DNA of 64,000 nt from Orlajensenia stereocauli (GCF_039548895.1 NZ_JBCLVG010000002.1), one strand, 5' to 3'. Counted from the first letter of the stretch, positions 43,328 through 51,680 are shown. Numbers and translations are program-made. Notes: a model not told the origin generated them from the letters alone.

Positions 43328-43880
43328 CGCGCAGGCCCAGGTCGTCGAGTCCGATGGCGTAGAAGTACGGGACGCCCTCGGCCTCGATGATCTCGCGGGC
43401 TCCGGTGTCGCGGTCGACGACGACGGCCACGGCGGCGATCTCGGCGCCCACCTTGCGGAGGGCCTCGATGGCCTTGAGCGGCGAACCGCCCGTGGTCGAT
43501 GTGTCCTCGAGCACGATCACGCGCTTGCCTGCGAGCTCAGGTCCTTCGACCTGACGACCGCGCCCGTGGTCCTTCGGCTCCTTGCGCACGACGAAGGCGT
43601 CGTACTCGAGGCCGCGGGCCACGCCCTGATGCAGGATCGCGGATGCGACGGGGTCTGCACCCATGGTCATGCCTCCGACGGCGGAGACATCGGGGATGTC
43701 GGCGATGAGGTCGAGCATGACCTGCCCGATGAGCGGGGCGGCGCGGTGGTCGAGGCTCACCTTGCGCAGGTCGACGTAGTACGTCGCCTTCTTACCACTC
43801 GTCAGGGTGAAGTCGCCGTGGAACACGGCATCCGAGGAGATGAGTTCGATGAGCTTGGTCCGCGCGTCAGTCACGGCCAC
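43320..43880 (-). CDS. pyrE: Orotate phosphoribosyltransferase
   Basis: Makes OMP from orotate and PRPP in pyrimidine synthesis. The 186 residues match the family. The PRPP loop is VIVLEDTSTTGGS near residues 108-120; FHGDFTLTSGKKATYYVDLRKV and MTMGADPVASAILH are typical. It sits 4 bp after the ThrE-type exporter gene on the same strand. Confidence 0.95.
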   Translation of the reverse strand: MAVTDARTKLIELISSDAVFHGDFTLTSGKKATYYVDLRKVSLDHRAAPLIGQVMLDLIADIPDVSAVGGMTMGADPVASAILHQGVARGLEYDAFVVRKEPKDHGRGRQVEGPELAGKRVIVLEDTSTTGGSPLKAIEALRKVGAEIAAVAVVVDRDTGAREIIEAEGVPYFYAIGLDDLGLRDA

Positions 43881-43884
43881 AACT

Positions 43885-45237
43885 CTATTGCCCGCGTCGG
43901 AAGACGCGCTTCCAGGAGCCCGGCGTTCCGGGCTTCAGCGGCGCGACGACCCCGGGGAGGTCGATGTGGAAGTTGCCGATCTCCTGGGCGCCGTAGCGGA
44001 TGCTCCGATAGGCGGCGGTGCCGATGAGCACACCGAGGGCGATGGCGATCACGGTCGTCAGCGCAGAACTCAGGTCCTGATCATTGGCGTCGGCGCCGAA
44101 GACCTCCGTCAGTCCGATCAGTCCGGCGGACCCGGGAACCAGGATCCAGAAGGCGGGCAGGAAGGTGAGCTGCGACGGCACTCCGCGGCGCAGGGAGTCG
44201 ATCCAGAGCACGAGGGGAGTCATGAGCAGGGCGCCGAAGAATCCACTGAGGTCGGCGCCGAAGACGACACCGCCGAGCAGCTGGCCGCCGTAGGCGACGA
44301 CGAGCACGAGCAGCACCCAACTGAACGTGCGCGGCGGCGACGAGAAGTGCAGGTGGTTCCCGGCGGCGAAGAGCACGAGCCCGACCAGCGGCACCCACCA
44401 GAGGTAGAGCCGCTCGGAGTCACTCGACATGTAGCTGTATCCGTCGATCCCGACGAGGGTTCCGGCCGCGAGGATGCCGAACGCGAGGAGGGCCAGTTGC
44501 ACGAAGCCCGTCACGAGCCTTGCCGTTCCGGCGACCATCTGCCCCGCCGCGAGTTCGACTGTGCCCGTGGTGAGGAGCCCACCGGGGAGGAAGGTGACGA
44601 GGGGCGCGATGAGCACGCGCAGCGGATCGGAGATGCCGAGAGCGTCGGCGAGGAGGAACACGACGAGCGAGGAGATGAAGGCCGCCACCACGGGGAAGAT
44701 GAGAGCGAGCGTGGGAGAGCGCAGCAGCTTCAGCAGCCCGACGAGCAGGCCCAGAGCGAAGGCGATGGCGGCGCCCTGCCAGCTCGGGAACAGCATCAGG
44801 GCGAGGCCCAGCGTGAGCACGCCGTGGCCGAAGACGCGCAGAGGCCAGCCGAACCGCGGTGTCGACTCGCCGATCGCATTGAGCTCGTCGATACCCTCAA
44901 CAGGATCGACAGTGCCGTCGCGTGCGCGCCGCAGGAGCTTGGAAAGCTCGGCTATCTGGTCGAACCTCAGGCTCGACCGCACACGGGAGGAGATGGCGAC
45001 GCGGGTGTCGGTCGCCTCCCCCGTCTGGACCATGATCATGGTCGGGAGCACGGCGAAGTTGGTCTCCGGAGCGCCGTAGGCCGCTGCGACCTCCTGCATG
45101 ATCGCCTGCACCCTGTCGACGGATTCCCCGGCCGCCGTGAGGCCTTCGGCCAGACCGACGAAGAAGCGGCGCAGCTCACCGTCGTCCGGTGAGCGCAACT
45201 CGCCGTCTTCCGGTGCCATCTCAGCCATGTCGGCCAA
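43885..45237 (-). CDS. ThrE-type threonine/serine exporter family protein
   Basis: A 450-residue membrane protein with an N-terminal cytosolic domain (FFVGLAEGLTAAGESVDRVQAIMQEVAAAYG...RVAISS) and two blocks of five helices, the fused ThrE N plus ThrE2 arrangement of Corynebacterium ThrE. Exports threonine, serine or small amino acids using the proton motive force. The start has several Met choices within the first six residues. It heads the pyrE-rbsK-nucleoside hydrolase run. Confidence 0.87.
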   Translation of the reverse strand: MADMAEMAPEDGELRSPDDGELRRFFVGLAEGLTAAGESVDRVQAIMQEVAAAYGAPETNFAVLPTMIMVQTGEATDTRVAISSRVRSSLRFDQIAELSKLLRRARDGTVDPVEGIDELNAIGESTPRFGWPLRVFGHGVLTLGLALMLFPSWQGAAIAFALGLLVGLLKLLRSPTLALIFPVVAAFISSLVVFLLADALGISDPLRVLIAPLVTFLPGGLLTTGTVELAAGQMVAGTARLVTGFVQLALLAFGILAAGTLVGIDGYSYMSSDSERLYLWWVPLVGLVLFAAGNHLHFSSPPRTFSWVLLVLVVAYGGQLLGGVVFGADLSGFFGALLMTPLVLWIDSLRRGVPSQLTFLPAFWILVPGSAGLIGLTEVFGADANDQDLSSALTTVIAIALGVLIGTAAYRSIRYGAQEIGNFHIDLPGVVAPLKPGTPGSWKRVFRRGQ

Positions 45238-45301
45238 CGCTATCGGCTGCCGATGGCAATGCGAAGAGCCTTGCGGAACGGCGGATGGAGGGCAATGAGA
45301 A

Positions 45302-45341
45302 AGGCCGCCCTCCGCGCCGTCCCTGGCGTGGTGGCGGCCTC
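45302..45341 (-). terminator. Candidate hairpin after the 40-residue gene
   Basis: AGGCCGCC near 45303 pairs with GGCGGCCT near 45333, with GC-rich sequence between. It lies downstream of the small gene 45401-45523 on the minus strand and upstream of the ThrE gene. No U-run is clear. Confidence 0.3.
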
Positions 45342-45400
45342 AGCGCATCCGGAGCTCGTCTGTGTGGCGAGCCGTGCGGATGCGAATGCCCGCTCTCTTC

Positions 45401-45523
45401 CTAGAAGATGCGGACGTACTCGCGCTTGGGGGTGCGGCCATAGCCGTCCGACGCGAGAAGGGTGAGGGTTCCGGCGATGGCGCCGACCGCGATGATGCCG
45501 AGGATGACGAGGAGCGCGATCAT
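45401..45523 (-). CDS. 40-residue single-pass membrane protein
   Basis: The frame encodes MIALLVILGIIAVGAIAG followed by a TLTLLASDGYGRTPKREYVRIF tail. One helix and a short basic, tyrosine-containing cytosolic end with a DGYGRTP motif suggest a real conserved small protein. The start is ATG 45523, with AAAGG about 8 nt upstream. It is divergent from the LysR gene. Function unknown. Confidence 0.6.
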   Translation of the reverse strand: MIALLVILGIIAVGAIAGTLTLLASDGYGRTPKREYVRIF

Positions 45524-45572
45524 GGTGGAGCCTTTCGAGTTGGGTGGGTACTGTCATTCTGCTCGCCTCGAC

Positions 45573-45601
45573 CATGCAGCACAATCGAATGGTTCTGCAT
45601 G
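45573..45601. promoter_or_regulatory. Candidate LysR operator
   Basis: CATGCAG (45573-45579) and CTGCATG (45595-45601) form a 7-bp inverted repeat with a 15-nt spacer. It overlaps the expected -35 of the LysR gene (-10 at 45609) and also faces the divergent 40-residue gene. This fits a T-N11-A-type LysR site used for autoregulation. Confidence 0.55.
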
Positions 45602-45608
45602 ATGGATG

Positions 45609-45614
45609 TAGGTT
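45609..45614 (+). promoter_or_regulatory. -10 box of leaderless lysR-type gene
   Basis: TAGGTT lies 6 nt before ATG 45621. Confidence 0.5.
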
Positions 45615-45620
45615 GGCTAC

Positions 45621-46535
45621 ATGGATGTACGTCGACTCGATCTCCTCCGCGAACTGGCGGAGCGCGGCAGCGTCACCGCCGTCGCGCATGCAACGCACCG
45701 CACGCCCTCCGCGGTGTCGCAGCAGCTCAAGGTGCTCGAGCGGGAGGCCGGAATGCCGCTCACCGAACGCAGCGGTCGAGGCATCCAGCTCACCGGCGCC
45801 GGCATCGCGCTGGCCCGCAGCGCGACCGACGTCGCCGTGGCCCTGGAGCGGGCGACTGCCGTCTGGGACGAGTTCCGCAACCACCCGAGCGGCGAGGTGC
45901 GTCTGGCAACGTTCCCGTCGGCCGGCCAGGTGCTGCTGCCCGGCGTCCTCGCCGACGTGGCGCTCATCCCCGGCCTCGTGGTGCACTGCGCGGACGGCGA
46001 CGCCGAACTGCTCGACTTCCCGTCGCTCACCGCCGACTACGACATCGTGCTGGCGCACTCGCTGCGCGGCACCCGCGCCTGGGGCGGGCGGGGGCTCCGC
46101 GCGGTTCCCCTCATGATCGAGCCGCTCGACATCGCCATCCCGCCCGATCACCGCCTCGCCGGACGCAGCTACCTGACCCCGTCCGACGTGATCGACGAGC
46201 CCTGGATCGGCGTGCCCGTCGGCTTCCCGTTCGAGCGCATCCTGCACGACATCGAACAGGTGGCCGGGCACCGCGCGACGGTGTTCCAGCGCATCAGCGA
46301 CCTGCGCATGGTCGAGTCGTTCGTGGCGGCCGGGCTCGGCATCTCGCTCATCCCGCGGTACACGTCGGGCGGCATCGACCCGAGTCGCGTCATCCTGAAG
46401 CCTCTGCGGGGAGTGGACGCCGAGCGGGACATCGTCGCGCTGCTGCGACCTGATGTCGCAGAGCGCCTCGCCGTGCGCACAGTCGTCGACATCCTGCGCA
46501 CTCGGGCGGCCGAGATCGAGGCGGCGCACGCGTAG
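45621..46535 (+). CDS. LysR family transcriptional regulator
   Basis: A 304-residue regulator with an N-terminal winged helix (RRLDLLRELAERGSVTAVAHATHRTPSAVSQQLKVLEREAG) and a periplasmic-binding-like effector domain from about residue 85, where FPSAGQVLLPGVLADVA starts. The pair of LysR gene and divergent transport-like gene is common. The effector is unknown. The transcript looks leaderless and the operator overlaps its -35. Confidence 0.92.
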   Translation: MDVRRLDLLRELAERGSVTAVAHATHRTPSAVSQQLKVLEREAGMPLTERSGRGIQLTGAGIALARSATDVAVALERATAVWDEFRNHPSGEVRLATFPSAGQVLLPGVLADVALIPGLVVHCADGDAELLDFPSLTADYDIVLAHSLRGTRAWGGRGLRAVPLMIEPLDIAIPPDHRLAGRSYLTPSDVIDEPWIGVPVGFPFERILHDIEQVAGHRATVFQRISDLRMVESFVAAGLGISLIPRYTSGGIDPSRVILKPLRGVDAERDIVALLRPDVAERLAVRTVVDILRTRAAEIEAAHA

Positions 46536-46639
46536 GCGGTCGCGCATCCGTTGCACGACAAGCTCTCAACGATGGATCGTGAGAACGGTGCACGACTGCG
46601 GGGAACGACAAGTCTGCAGCGATCGGTGGAACGCGTGAG

Positions 46640-46645
46640 TAGGCT
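46640..46645 (+). promoter_or_regulatory. -10 box of leaderless enoyl-CoA hydratase gene
   Basis: TAGGCT lies 7 nt before ATG 46653, which settles that start over upstream in-frame codons. Confidence 0.5.
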
Positions 46646-46652
46646 GCCGTCG

Positions 46653-47411
46653 ATGAGTGACACGATTCTCCTCGAGGTGACAGACGGGCTCGCCCACGTC
46701 ACCCTCAACCGCCCCGAGCGTCTCAACGCGATCAACCCGGAGGCCGCCGAACGCTGGCGCGACATCGGGCGCGAGATCGCCGAGCGCGACGACATCGGCG
46801 CCGTGCTCTTCGACGCCGCCGGTCGGGCGTTCTGCGCCGGTGGCGACGTGCGCGAGATGGGCACGACGGTGGGTGACGGATCGGCGATCGCCGCGCACGC
46901 CGACGTGATCCACGCTGGCCACGTGTTCTTCCGCGAGAGCGGCAAACCCGTGGTGGCTGCCGTGCAGGGCGCTGTCGCCGGCGGTGGGCTCGGCTTCATG
47001 CTGTGCGCCGACGTGATCGTGGCGTCGGAGCAGGCGAGCTTCGCCAGCAAGTACTCCGACATCGGCCTCACCCCCGACTGCGGAGTGAGCACGCTGCTGC
47101 CCGAGGCGATCGGCATGCGGCGGGCCCTCGAGCTCACTCTCACGTCACGTCGACTGACGGCATCTGAAGCCCTCGACTGGGGTCTCGTGACCGAGGTCGT
47201 CGAAGCGGATGCCGTCGCCCGGCGTGCGCGCGCCGTCGCCGAGGAATGGCTCGCCGGAGCAACCGGAGCGTTCGGTCAGGCGAAGCGCCTGATGCTGGCG
47301 AGCCGCGGGCGGTCCTTCCAGGAGAACCTCGACGACGAGGCGCGCACCATCGGCGCCGCGTTCGAGACGCCGGAGGCGCAGGCGCGCATCGCGGCGTTCA
47401 GCTCCCGCTAG
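46653..47411 (+). CDS. Enoyl-CoA hydratase/isomerase family protein
   Basis: A 252-residue crotonase-fold protein. VTLNRPERLNAIN near the N-terminus, the oxyanion-hole segment AFCAGGDVREM near 60, and GAVAGGGLGFMLCADVIVASEQASF near 105 are typical. The canonical hydratase glutamate pair is not clearly present: the second position reads IGLTPDCG, as in isomerase- or hydrolase-type members. The chemical role is therefore open. Confidence 0.85.
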   Translation: MSDTILLEVTDGLAHVTLNRPERLNAINPEAAERWRDIGREIAERDDIGAVLFDAAGRAFCAGGDVREMGTTVGDGSAIAAHADVIHAGHVFFRESGKPVVAAVQGAVAGGGLGFMLCADVIVASEQASFASKYSDIGLTPDCGVSTLLPEAIGMRRALELTLTSRRLTASEALDWGLVTEVVEADAVARRARAVAEEWLAGATGAFGQAKRLMLASRGRSFQENLDDEARTIGAAFETPEAQARIAAFSSR

Positions 47412-47516
47412 TCGACGCTTCGACCGCGCGCTGCGCGCGGGCCTCAGCGAGCGGGCGCTTGAGTACCCGCACGCTGAGGACCCGACGAAATCGGCGTCCG
47501 AAGCGCTTCGTCGCTC
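47412..47516. repeat. REP-A intergenic repeat, copy 3 (convergent)
   Basis: GGCCTCAGCGAGCGGGCG near 47440, then CACGCTGAGGACCCGACGA near 47470 and GTCCGAAGCGCTTCGTCG near 47495. The CGCTGAGGACCCGACGA core is shared with copy 2. It fills the gap between the convergent hydratase and mmsA genes. Confidence 0.7.
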
Positions 47517-49010
47517 CTAGTCGTGCTGCGGGAAGCCCAGGTTGATGCCGCCGTGGCTCGGGTCGAGCCAGCGCGAGGTGATGGCCTTCTCGCGCGTGAA
47601 GAACTGCACTCCGGCCGGCCCGTACGCCTTGGCGTCGCCGAACAGGGAGGCCTTCCACCCACCGAAGGAGTGGTAGGCAACGGGCACCGGGATCGGCACG
47701 TTCACGCCGACCATGCCCACCTGCACCTCGCGCTGGAAGCGCCGCGCGGCACCACCGTCGTTGGTGAAGATGGCGGTTCCGTTGCCATACCTGCCGTCGT
47801 TGATGATGCCGAGCCCCTCCTCATAGGAGGACACCCGCACGATCGACAGCACCGGTCCGAAGATCTCGTCGGTGTAGACCGTTGAGGTGAGGGGCACCTT
47901 GTCGATCAGCGTCGGCCCGAGCCAGAAGCCAGCGGCCTCGCCGTCGAACTCGCCGTCTCGTCCGTCGACGACGACAGTCGCGCCGTCCGTCGCAGCCACG
48001 TCGATGTAGGAGGCCACCTTGTCTCGATGCACCTCGGTGATCAGCGGCCCCATGTCGCAGGAGCGGCGGCCGTCGCCCGTCGTCAGTCCGGCCATGCGCT
48101 CGGTGATCTTCGCCACCAGCTCGTCGGCGATGGAGTCGACCGCGAGCACCACCGAGATGGCCATGCAGCGCTCGCCCGCCGACCCGAAGCCGGCGTTCAC
48201 TGCGGCATCGGCGGTCAGGTCGAGGTCGGCATCCGGCAGCACCAGCATGTGGTTCTTGGCGCCACCGAGGGCTTGTACGCGCTTGCCGTTGGCGGACGCC
48301 GTCTCGTAGATGTACTGCGCGATCGGCGTCGAGCCGACGAAGGAGATGGAGGCGACGTCGGGATGCGTCAGCAGGGCGTCGACGGCCTCCTTGTCGCCGT
48401 GCACCACGTTGAAGACGCCGGCAGGCAGCCCGGCCTCTGCGAACAGTTCGGCCATCCAGATGGCCGCAGACGGATCCTTCTCCGACGGCTTCAGCACCAC
48501 GGTGTTGCCCGCCGCGATCGCGATCGGGAAGAACCAGAGCGGCACCATCGCCGGGAAGTTGAACGGCGAGATGATGCCGACGACGCCGAGGGGCTGGCGC
48601 ACCGTGTAGACGTCGACGCCGGTCGAGACGTTCTCGGAGTAGTCGCCCTTGGTGAGGTGGGCGATGCCGCAGGCGAACTCCACGACCTCGAGGCCGCGCG
48701 CGATCTCGCCGCCTGCATCGGAGAGCACCTTGCCGTGCTCGCTGGTGAGGATCTCGGCGAGCTCGCCCCTGCGCGAGTTCAGCAGCTCGCGGAACGCGAA
48801 CATCACCTGCTGGCGACGTGCGATGGAGGTCTCGTTCCAGGCCGGGAACGCTGATGCCGCGGCCGCGACGGCGGCACCGACGTCTGCGACGCTGCCCAGC
48901 CGCACCTCCTTCTGCACGATGCCCTTCGCGGGGTCGTAGACGGGCGCCGTTCGCGTCGACTCTCCCGCACTGGCAGCTCCGTTGATCCAGTGGTCGAGGG
49001 TGGTGGTCAT
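47517..49010 (-). CDS. mmsA: (Methyl)malonate-semialdehyde dehydrogenase, CoA-acylating
   Basis: A 497-residue aldehyde dehydrogenase. The CoA-acylating subgroup marker IPVPVAYHSFGGWKASLFGD is near 465, with catalytic Cys in GSAGERCMAISV and PFNFPAMVPLWFFPIAIAAGNTVVLKPSEKDPS. In the pyrimidine cluster it most likely oxidises malonate semialdehyde to acetyl-CoA, the last step after the aminotransferase. It also could serve valine or inositol breakdown. Confidence 0.9.
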   Translation of the reverse strand: MTTTLDHWINGAASAGESTRTAPVYDPAKGIVQKEVRLGSVADVGAAVAAAASAFPAWNETSIARRQQVMFAFRELLNSRRGELAEILTSEHGKVLSDAGGEIARGLEVVEFACGIAHLTKGDYSENVSTGVDVYTVRQPLGVVGIISPFNFPAMVPLWFFPIAIAAGNTVVLKPSEKDPSAAIWMAELFAEAGLPAGVFNVVHGDKEAVDALLTHPDVASISFVGSTPIAQYIYETASANGKRVQALGGAKNHMLVLPDADLDLTADAAVNAGFGSAGERCMAISVVLAVDSIADELVAKITERMAGLTTGDGRRSCDMGPLITEVHRDKVASYIDVAATDGATVVVDGRDGEFDGEAAGFWLGPTLIDKVPLTSTVYTDEIFGPVLSIVRVSSYEEGLGIINDGRYGNGTAIFTNDGGAARRFQREVQVGMVGVNVPIPVPVAYHSFGGWKASLFGDAKAYGPAGVQFFTREKAITSRWLDPSHGGINLGFPQHD

Positions 49011-49041
49011 GATGGGTTCCGTTCTGTTTCGTGTGTGGTGT

Positions 49042-49085
49042 GGTCTCGATACGCGTCGACTTCGTCGTCGCTACTCGACCAGCGA
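49042..49085. repeat. REP-B repeat, copy 1
   Basis: GGTCTCGATACGCGTCGACT then CGTCGCTACTCGACCAGCG. The aminotransferase stop codon (TAG) and its last three codons (Leu-Val-Glu) lie within this repeat. Confidence 0.7.
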
Positions 49086-50396
49086 GGGGAGCGAGAGCAC
49101 CTCGTCGTAAGTGGCGAGCGCCTCGGCGACCTCGTCGTCGGTGACAGTGCAGGGCGGCACGACATGGATGCGGTTCTCGGCGACGAACGGCAGGAGGCCG
49201 CGCTCGACGAGCGCACCCTTGATGCGCCCGATCACGGCGGCGCCCACGGGTTCGCGGGTCTTCCGGTCCGCGACCAGTTCGAGCGCCCAGAAGACTCCCT
49301 CGCCGCGCACCTCGCCGATGATGTCGTGCTTGTCGAAGAGTTCCTCGAGCCCGGGACCGATGGCCTCCCTGCCCACGCGGGCGGCGTTCTCGACGATGCC
49401 CTCAGAGCTCATGGCGTCGAGAGAGCCGACGATGGCCGCCATGGCGAGCGGATGCCCGCTGTAGGTGAGTCCGCCGGGGAAGACCGCGGTGTCCCACGTG
49501 GCCGCGATGGTGTCGGAGATGATCACACCACCGGCGGGCACGTAGCCCGAGTTCACGCCCTTCGCGAAGGTGATGAGGTCGGGAACCAGGTCGTAGCCCT
49601 CGAAGGCGAACCAGCGCCCTGCCCGGCCGAAGCCGCACATGACCTCGTCGGTGATGATGAGGATTCCGTGGCGGTCCGCGATCTCCCGCACGCCAGCGAG
49701 ATAGCCGGGCGGCGGAATGAGCACGCCGGCCGTTCCCGGGATGGTCTCGAGCAGGATGGCCGCGATCGACGACGGGCCCTCCGACTGGATGACGCGCTCG
49801 AGGTGGCGCAGTGCCCGCTCGGACTCCTGCTCCGGCGTCGTCGCCCAGAACTCGCTGCGGTAGAGCCAGGGTCCGAAGAAGTGCACGTGGCCGCGGGCGT
49901 ACTCGTTGGGAATGCGGCGCCAGTCGCCCGTCGCGACCACGGCGGCGCCGGTGTTGCCGTGGTACGAGCGGTAGGTCGAGAGGATCTTGTCTCGGCCCGT
50001 GAATAGGCGGGCCATGCGGATGGCGTTCTCGTTCGCATCCGCCCCGCCGTTGGTGAAGAAGACCTTGCTGAAGCCTGCCGGTGCACGGTCGGTGATGCGC
50101 TTGGCTGCCTCGCCCCGGGCGAGGTTGGCCGTTGCCGGTGCGACCGTGGTGAGCAGGTCTGCCTGCTCGTGGATGGCCGCGATGACAGCCGGATGCTGGT
50201 GGCCGATGTTCGTGTTGACCAGCTGCGACGAGAAGTCGAGCCAGGTGCGGCCCGCGTGGTCCCACACCCTGGAACCCGCGCCGCCGGCGATGACGAGTGG
50301 ATTCAGCCCGGCCTGCGCCGACCAGGAGTGGAAGACGTGCGCGGAGTCGAGCTCGCGCGTGCGGTCGTCGAGTTCGGAGAGGTCGAGGTCGGTCAT
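49071..50396 (-). CDS. Class III PLP aminotransferase (beta-alanine/omega-amino acid type)
   Basis: A 441-residue aminotransferase. The fold-type I class III signature LLIITDEVMCGFGRAGRWFAFEGYDLVPDLITFAKGVNSGYVPAGGVI spans about residues 225-275, with Lys in TFAKG as the Schiff base. GPWLYRSEF resembles the beta-alanine:pyruvate subgroup. In this cluster it should deaminate beta-alanine (or the 2-methyl form) to malonate semialdehyde. ATG 50396 has AAAGG 8 nt upstream. Its 3' end runs into REP-B copy 1. Confidence 0.87.
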   Translation of the reverse strand: MTDLDLSELDDRTRELDSAHVFHSWSAQAGLNPLVIAGGAGSRVWDHAGRTWLDFSSQLVNTNIGHQHPAVIAAIHEQADLLTTVAPATANLARGEAAKRITDRAPAGFSKVFFTNGGADANENAIRMARLFTGRDKILSTYRSYHGNTGAAVVATGDWRRIPNEYARGHVHFFGPWLYRSEFWATTPEQESERALRHLERVIQSEGPSSIAAILLETIPGTAGVLIPPPGYLAGVREIADRHGILIITDEVMCGFGRAGRWFAFEGYDLVPDLITFAKGVNSGYVPAGGVIISDTIAATWDTAVFPGGLTYSGHPLAMAAIVGSLDAMSSEGIVENAARVGREAIGPGLEELFDKHDIIGEVRGEGVFWALELVADRKTREPVGAAVIGRIKGALVERGLLPFVAENRIHVVPPCTVTDDEVAEALATYDEVLSLPSLVE

Positions 50397-50415
50397 GCTG
50401 CGTGCCTTTCACTGT

Positions 50416-50463
50416 CGCTGGTCGAGTAGCGACCGAGCGGAGCGAGGACGCGTACCGAGACCC
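50416..50463. repeat. REP-B repeat, copy 2 (inverted relative to copy 1)
   Basis: CGCTGGTCGAGTAGCGACCG followed by GAGGACGCGTACCGAGACC, the reverse orientation of copies 1 and 3. Copies 2 and 3 are head to head, about 9 bp apart, between the binding-protein and aminotransferase genes. Confidence 0.7.
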
Positions 50464-50472
50464 GGTGAGGTG

Positions 50473-50516
50473 ATCTCGATACGCGTCCGACTTCGTCGGG
50501 CGCTACTCGATCAACG
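50473..50516. repeat. REP-B repeat, copy 3
   Basis: ATCTCGATACGCGTCCGACT then CGTCGGGCGCTACTCGATCA. The centre GCGTCCGAC-TTC-GTCGGGCGC forms a strong hairpin. It lies 12 bp after the binding-protein stop (minus strand) and may act as terminator or processing site. Confidence 0.7.
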
Positions 50517-50528
50517 AATTGCCACTTC

Positions 50529-51680
50529 TTAGTTGCCGCCCTCGGCGAGGGTGACGTCGATGGGCGCGAAGTCGGCGCCCATGGTGTCGACCCCCTCGTC
50601 CTTCAGTTCGGCGAGGGCCTTCTCCACGTACTCGTTGGAGTAGGCGTCCTCGGGCGGGTCGGTCGAGATGATGGTCGCGCCGGTCTCGTTCTTCGTCTTC
50701 ATCGCGATGTCGACGGTCTGATCCCACGCGGCCTCGTCGATCATGCCGATGCCGCCGGTCGAGGGCCAGATGAGCTTGTTGACCTCGTTGGTCATCCAGA
50801 GCTGGTGGCTCGCGCCGAGGGTGGAACCTGCTGCCGTCACGATGCCGGCGGCCTCCTCGGCGTTGTCACGCGCGTAGACCCAGCCCTTGATAGAGGCCTT
50901 GATGAAGGCCACCGTGGTGTCGGCGTAGTCCTCATCGTCGGCGAGCCTGTCGGCATCCGCCCAGATCGCATCCTGCAGCATGGCTGTTCCGACGTCGTTC
51001 CAGTTGATGACGTTGAGTTCATCGGGCTGGTACAGCTCACCGGTGTCGGGGTTGACCGTCTCGAGCACCTGCGCGTACTCGTTGTACGTCATGGCCTGCG
51101 CAGCGTCGATGTCTCCGGCGAGGAAGCCGTTCATGTCGAATGCCTGCTGCACGAGCGAGATGTCGCCCACCTCCACGCCGTCCTTCTGCATGCCGGCGAA
51201 GAGCTCCCACTCGTTGCCGTAGCCCCAGCTGCCGACCTTCTTGCCCGCGAGGTCGGTCGGCGACGTGATGTCCTTGTCCTTGAACGAGATCTGGGTGGTG
51301 GCGCTGCGCTCGAAGATCTGAGCGACGTCGGTGATGTGGGCGCCCTGCTCGATGGAGCCGAGCACTTTGGGAACCCAGGAGATGGCGTAGTCCACGTCAC
51401 CGGATGCCAGGGCGTCCTGCGGAACGATGTCGGCGCCGCCTTCGACGATCTCGACGTCGAGGCCCTCATCCTCGTAGTAGCCCTGGTCGACGGCTGCGTA
51501 GTAACCGGCGAACTGGGCCTGGGAGAACCACTGGAGCTGGAGCTTGACGGGACTGAGCTCGCCGCCGGCCTCCGACGTGGAGTCGCCACCGCTGCCGGTG
51601 CTGCTGCATCCGCTGAGAACGAGTGCCGAGACGGCCAGAGCTGCTGCCGTGCCGAGTGCGTACTGTCTGCTGCGTTTCAT
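50529..51680 (-). CDS. ABC transporter binding lipoprotein (NMT1/THI5-like) of the pyrimidine cluster
   Basis: A 383-residue secreted lipoprotein with lipobox LVLSGC (Cys25). The NMT1/THI5-like family segments include VKLQLQWFSQAQFAGYYAAVDQGYYEDEGLDVEIVEGG and WGYGNEWELFAG. Such proteins bind pyrimidine-like or sulfonate ligands; the clustering with hydantoinase and ureidopropionase suggests a pyrimidine, dihydropyrimidine or hydantoin ligand. ATG 51680 has AAGGAGG 6 nt upstream. The following gene on the strand starts a different functional block across the REP-B pair. Confidence 0.88.
   Translation of the reverse strand: MKRSRQYALGTAAALAVSALVLSGCSSTGSGGDSTSEAGGELSPVKLQLQWFSQAQFAGYYAAVDQGYYEDEGLDVEIVEGGADIVPQDALASGDVDYAISWVPKVLGSIEQGAHITDVAQIFERSATTQISFKDKDITSPTDLAGKKVGSWGYGNEWELFAGMQKDGVEVGDISLVQQAFDMNGFLAGDIDAAQAMTYNEYAQVLETVNPDTGELYQPDELNVINWNDVGTAMLQDAIWADADRLADDEDYADTTVAFIKASIKGWVYARDNAEEAAGIVTAAGSTLGASHQLWMTNEVNKLIWPSTGGIGMIDEAAWDQTVDIAMKTKNETGATIISTDPPEDAYSNEYVEKALAELKDEGVDTMGADFAPIDVTLAEGGN

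Noticed and set aside
50529..51680. Thiamine-precursor binding protein (ThiY) with a TPP riboswitch
   Set aside because: No thiamine genes nearby and no TPP riboswitch-like leader in 51681-51741; the hydantoinase context favours a pyrimidine or hydantoin ligand.
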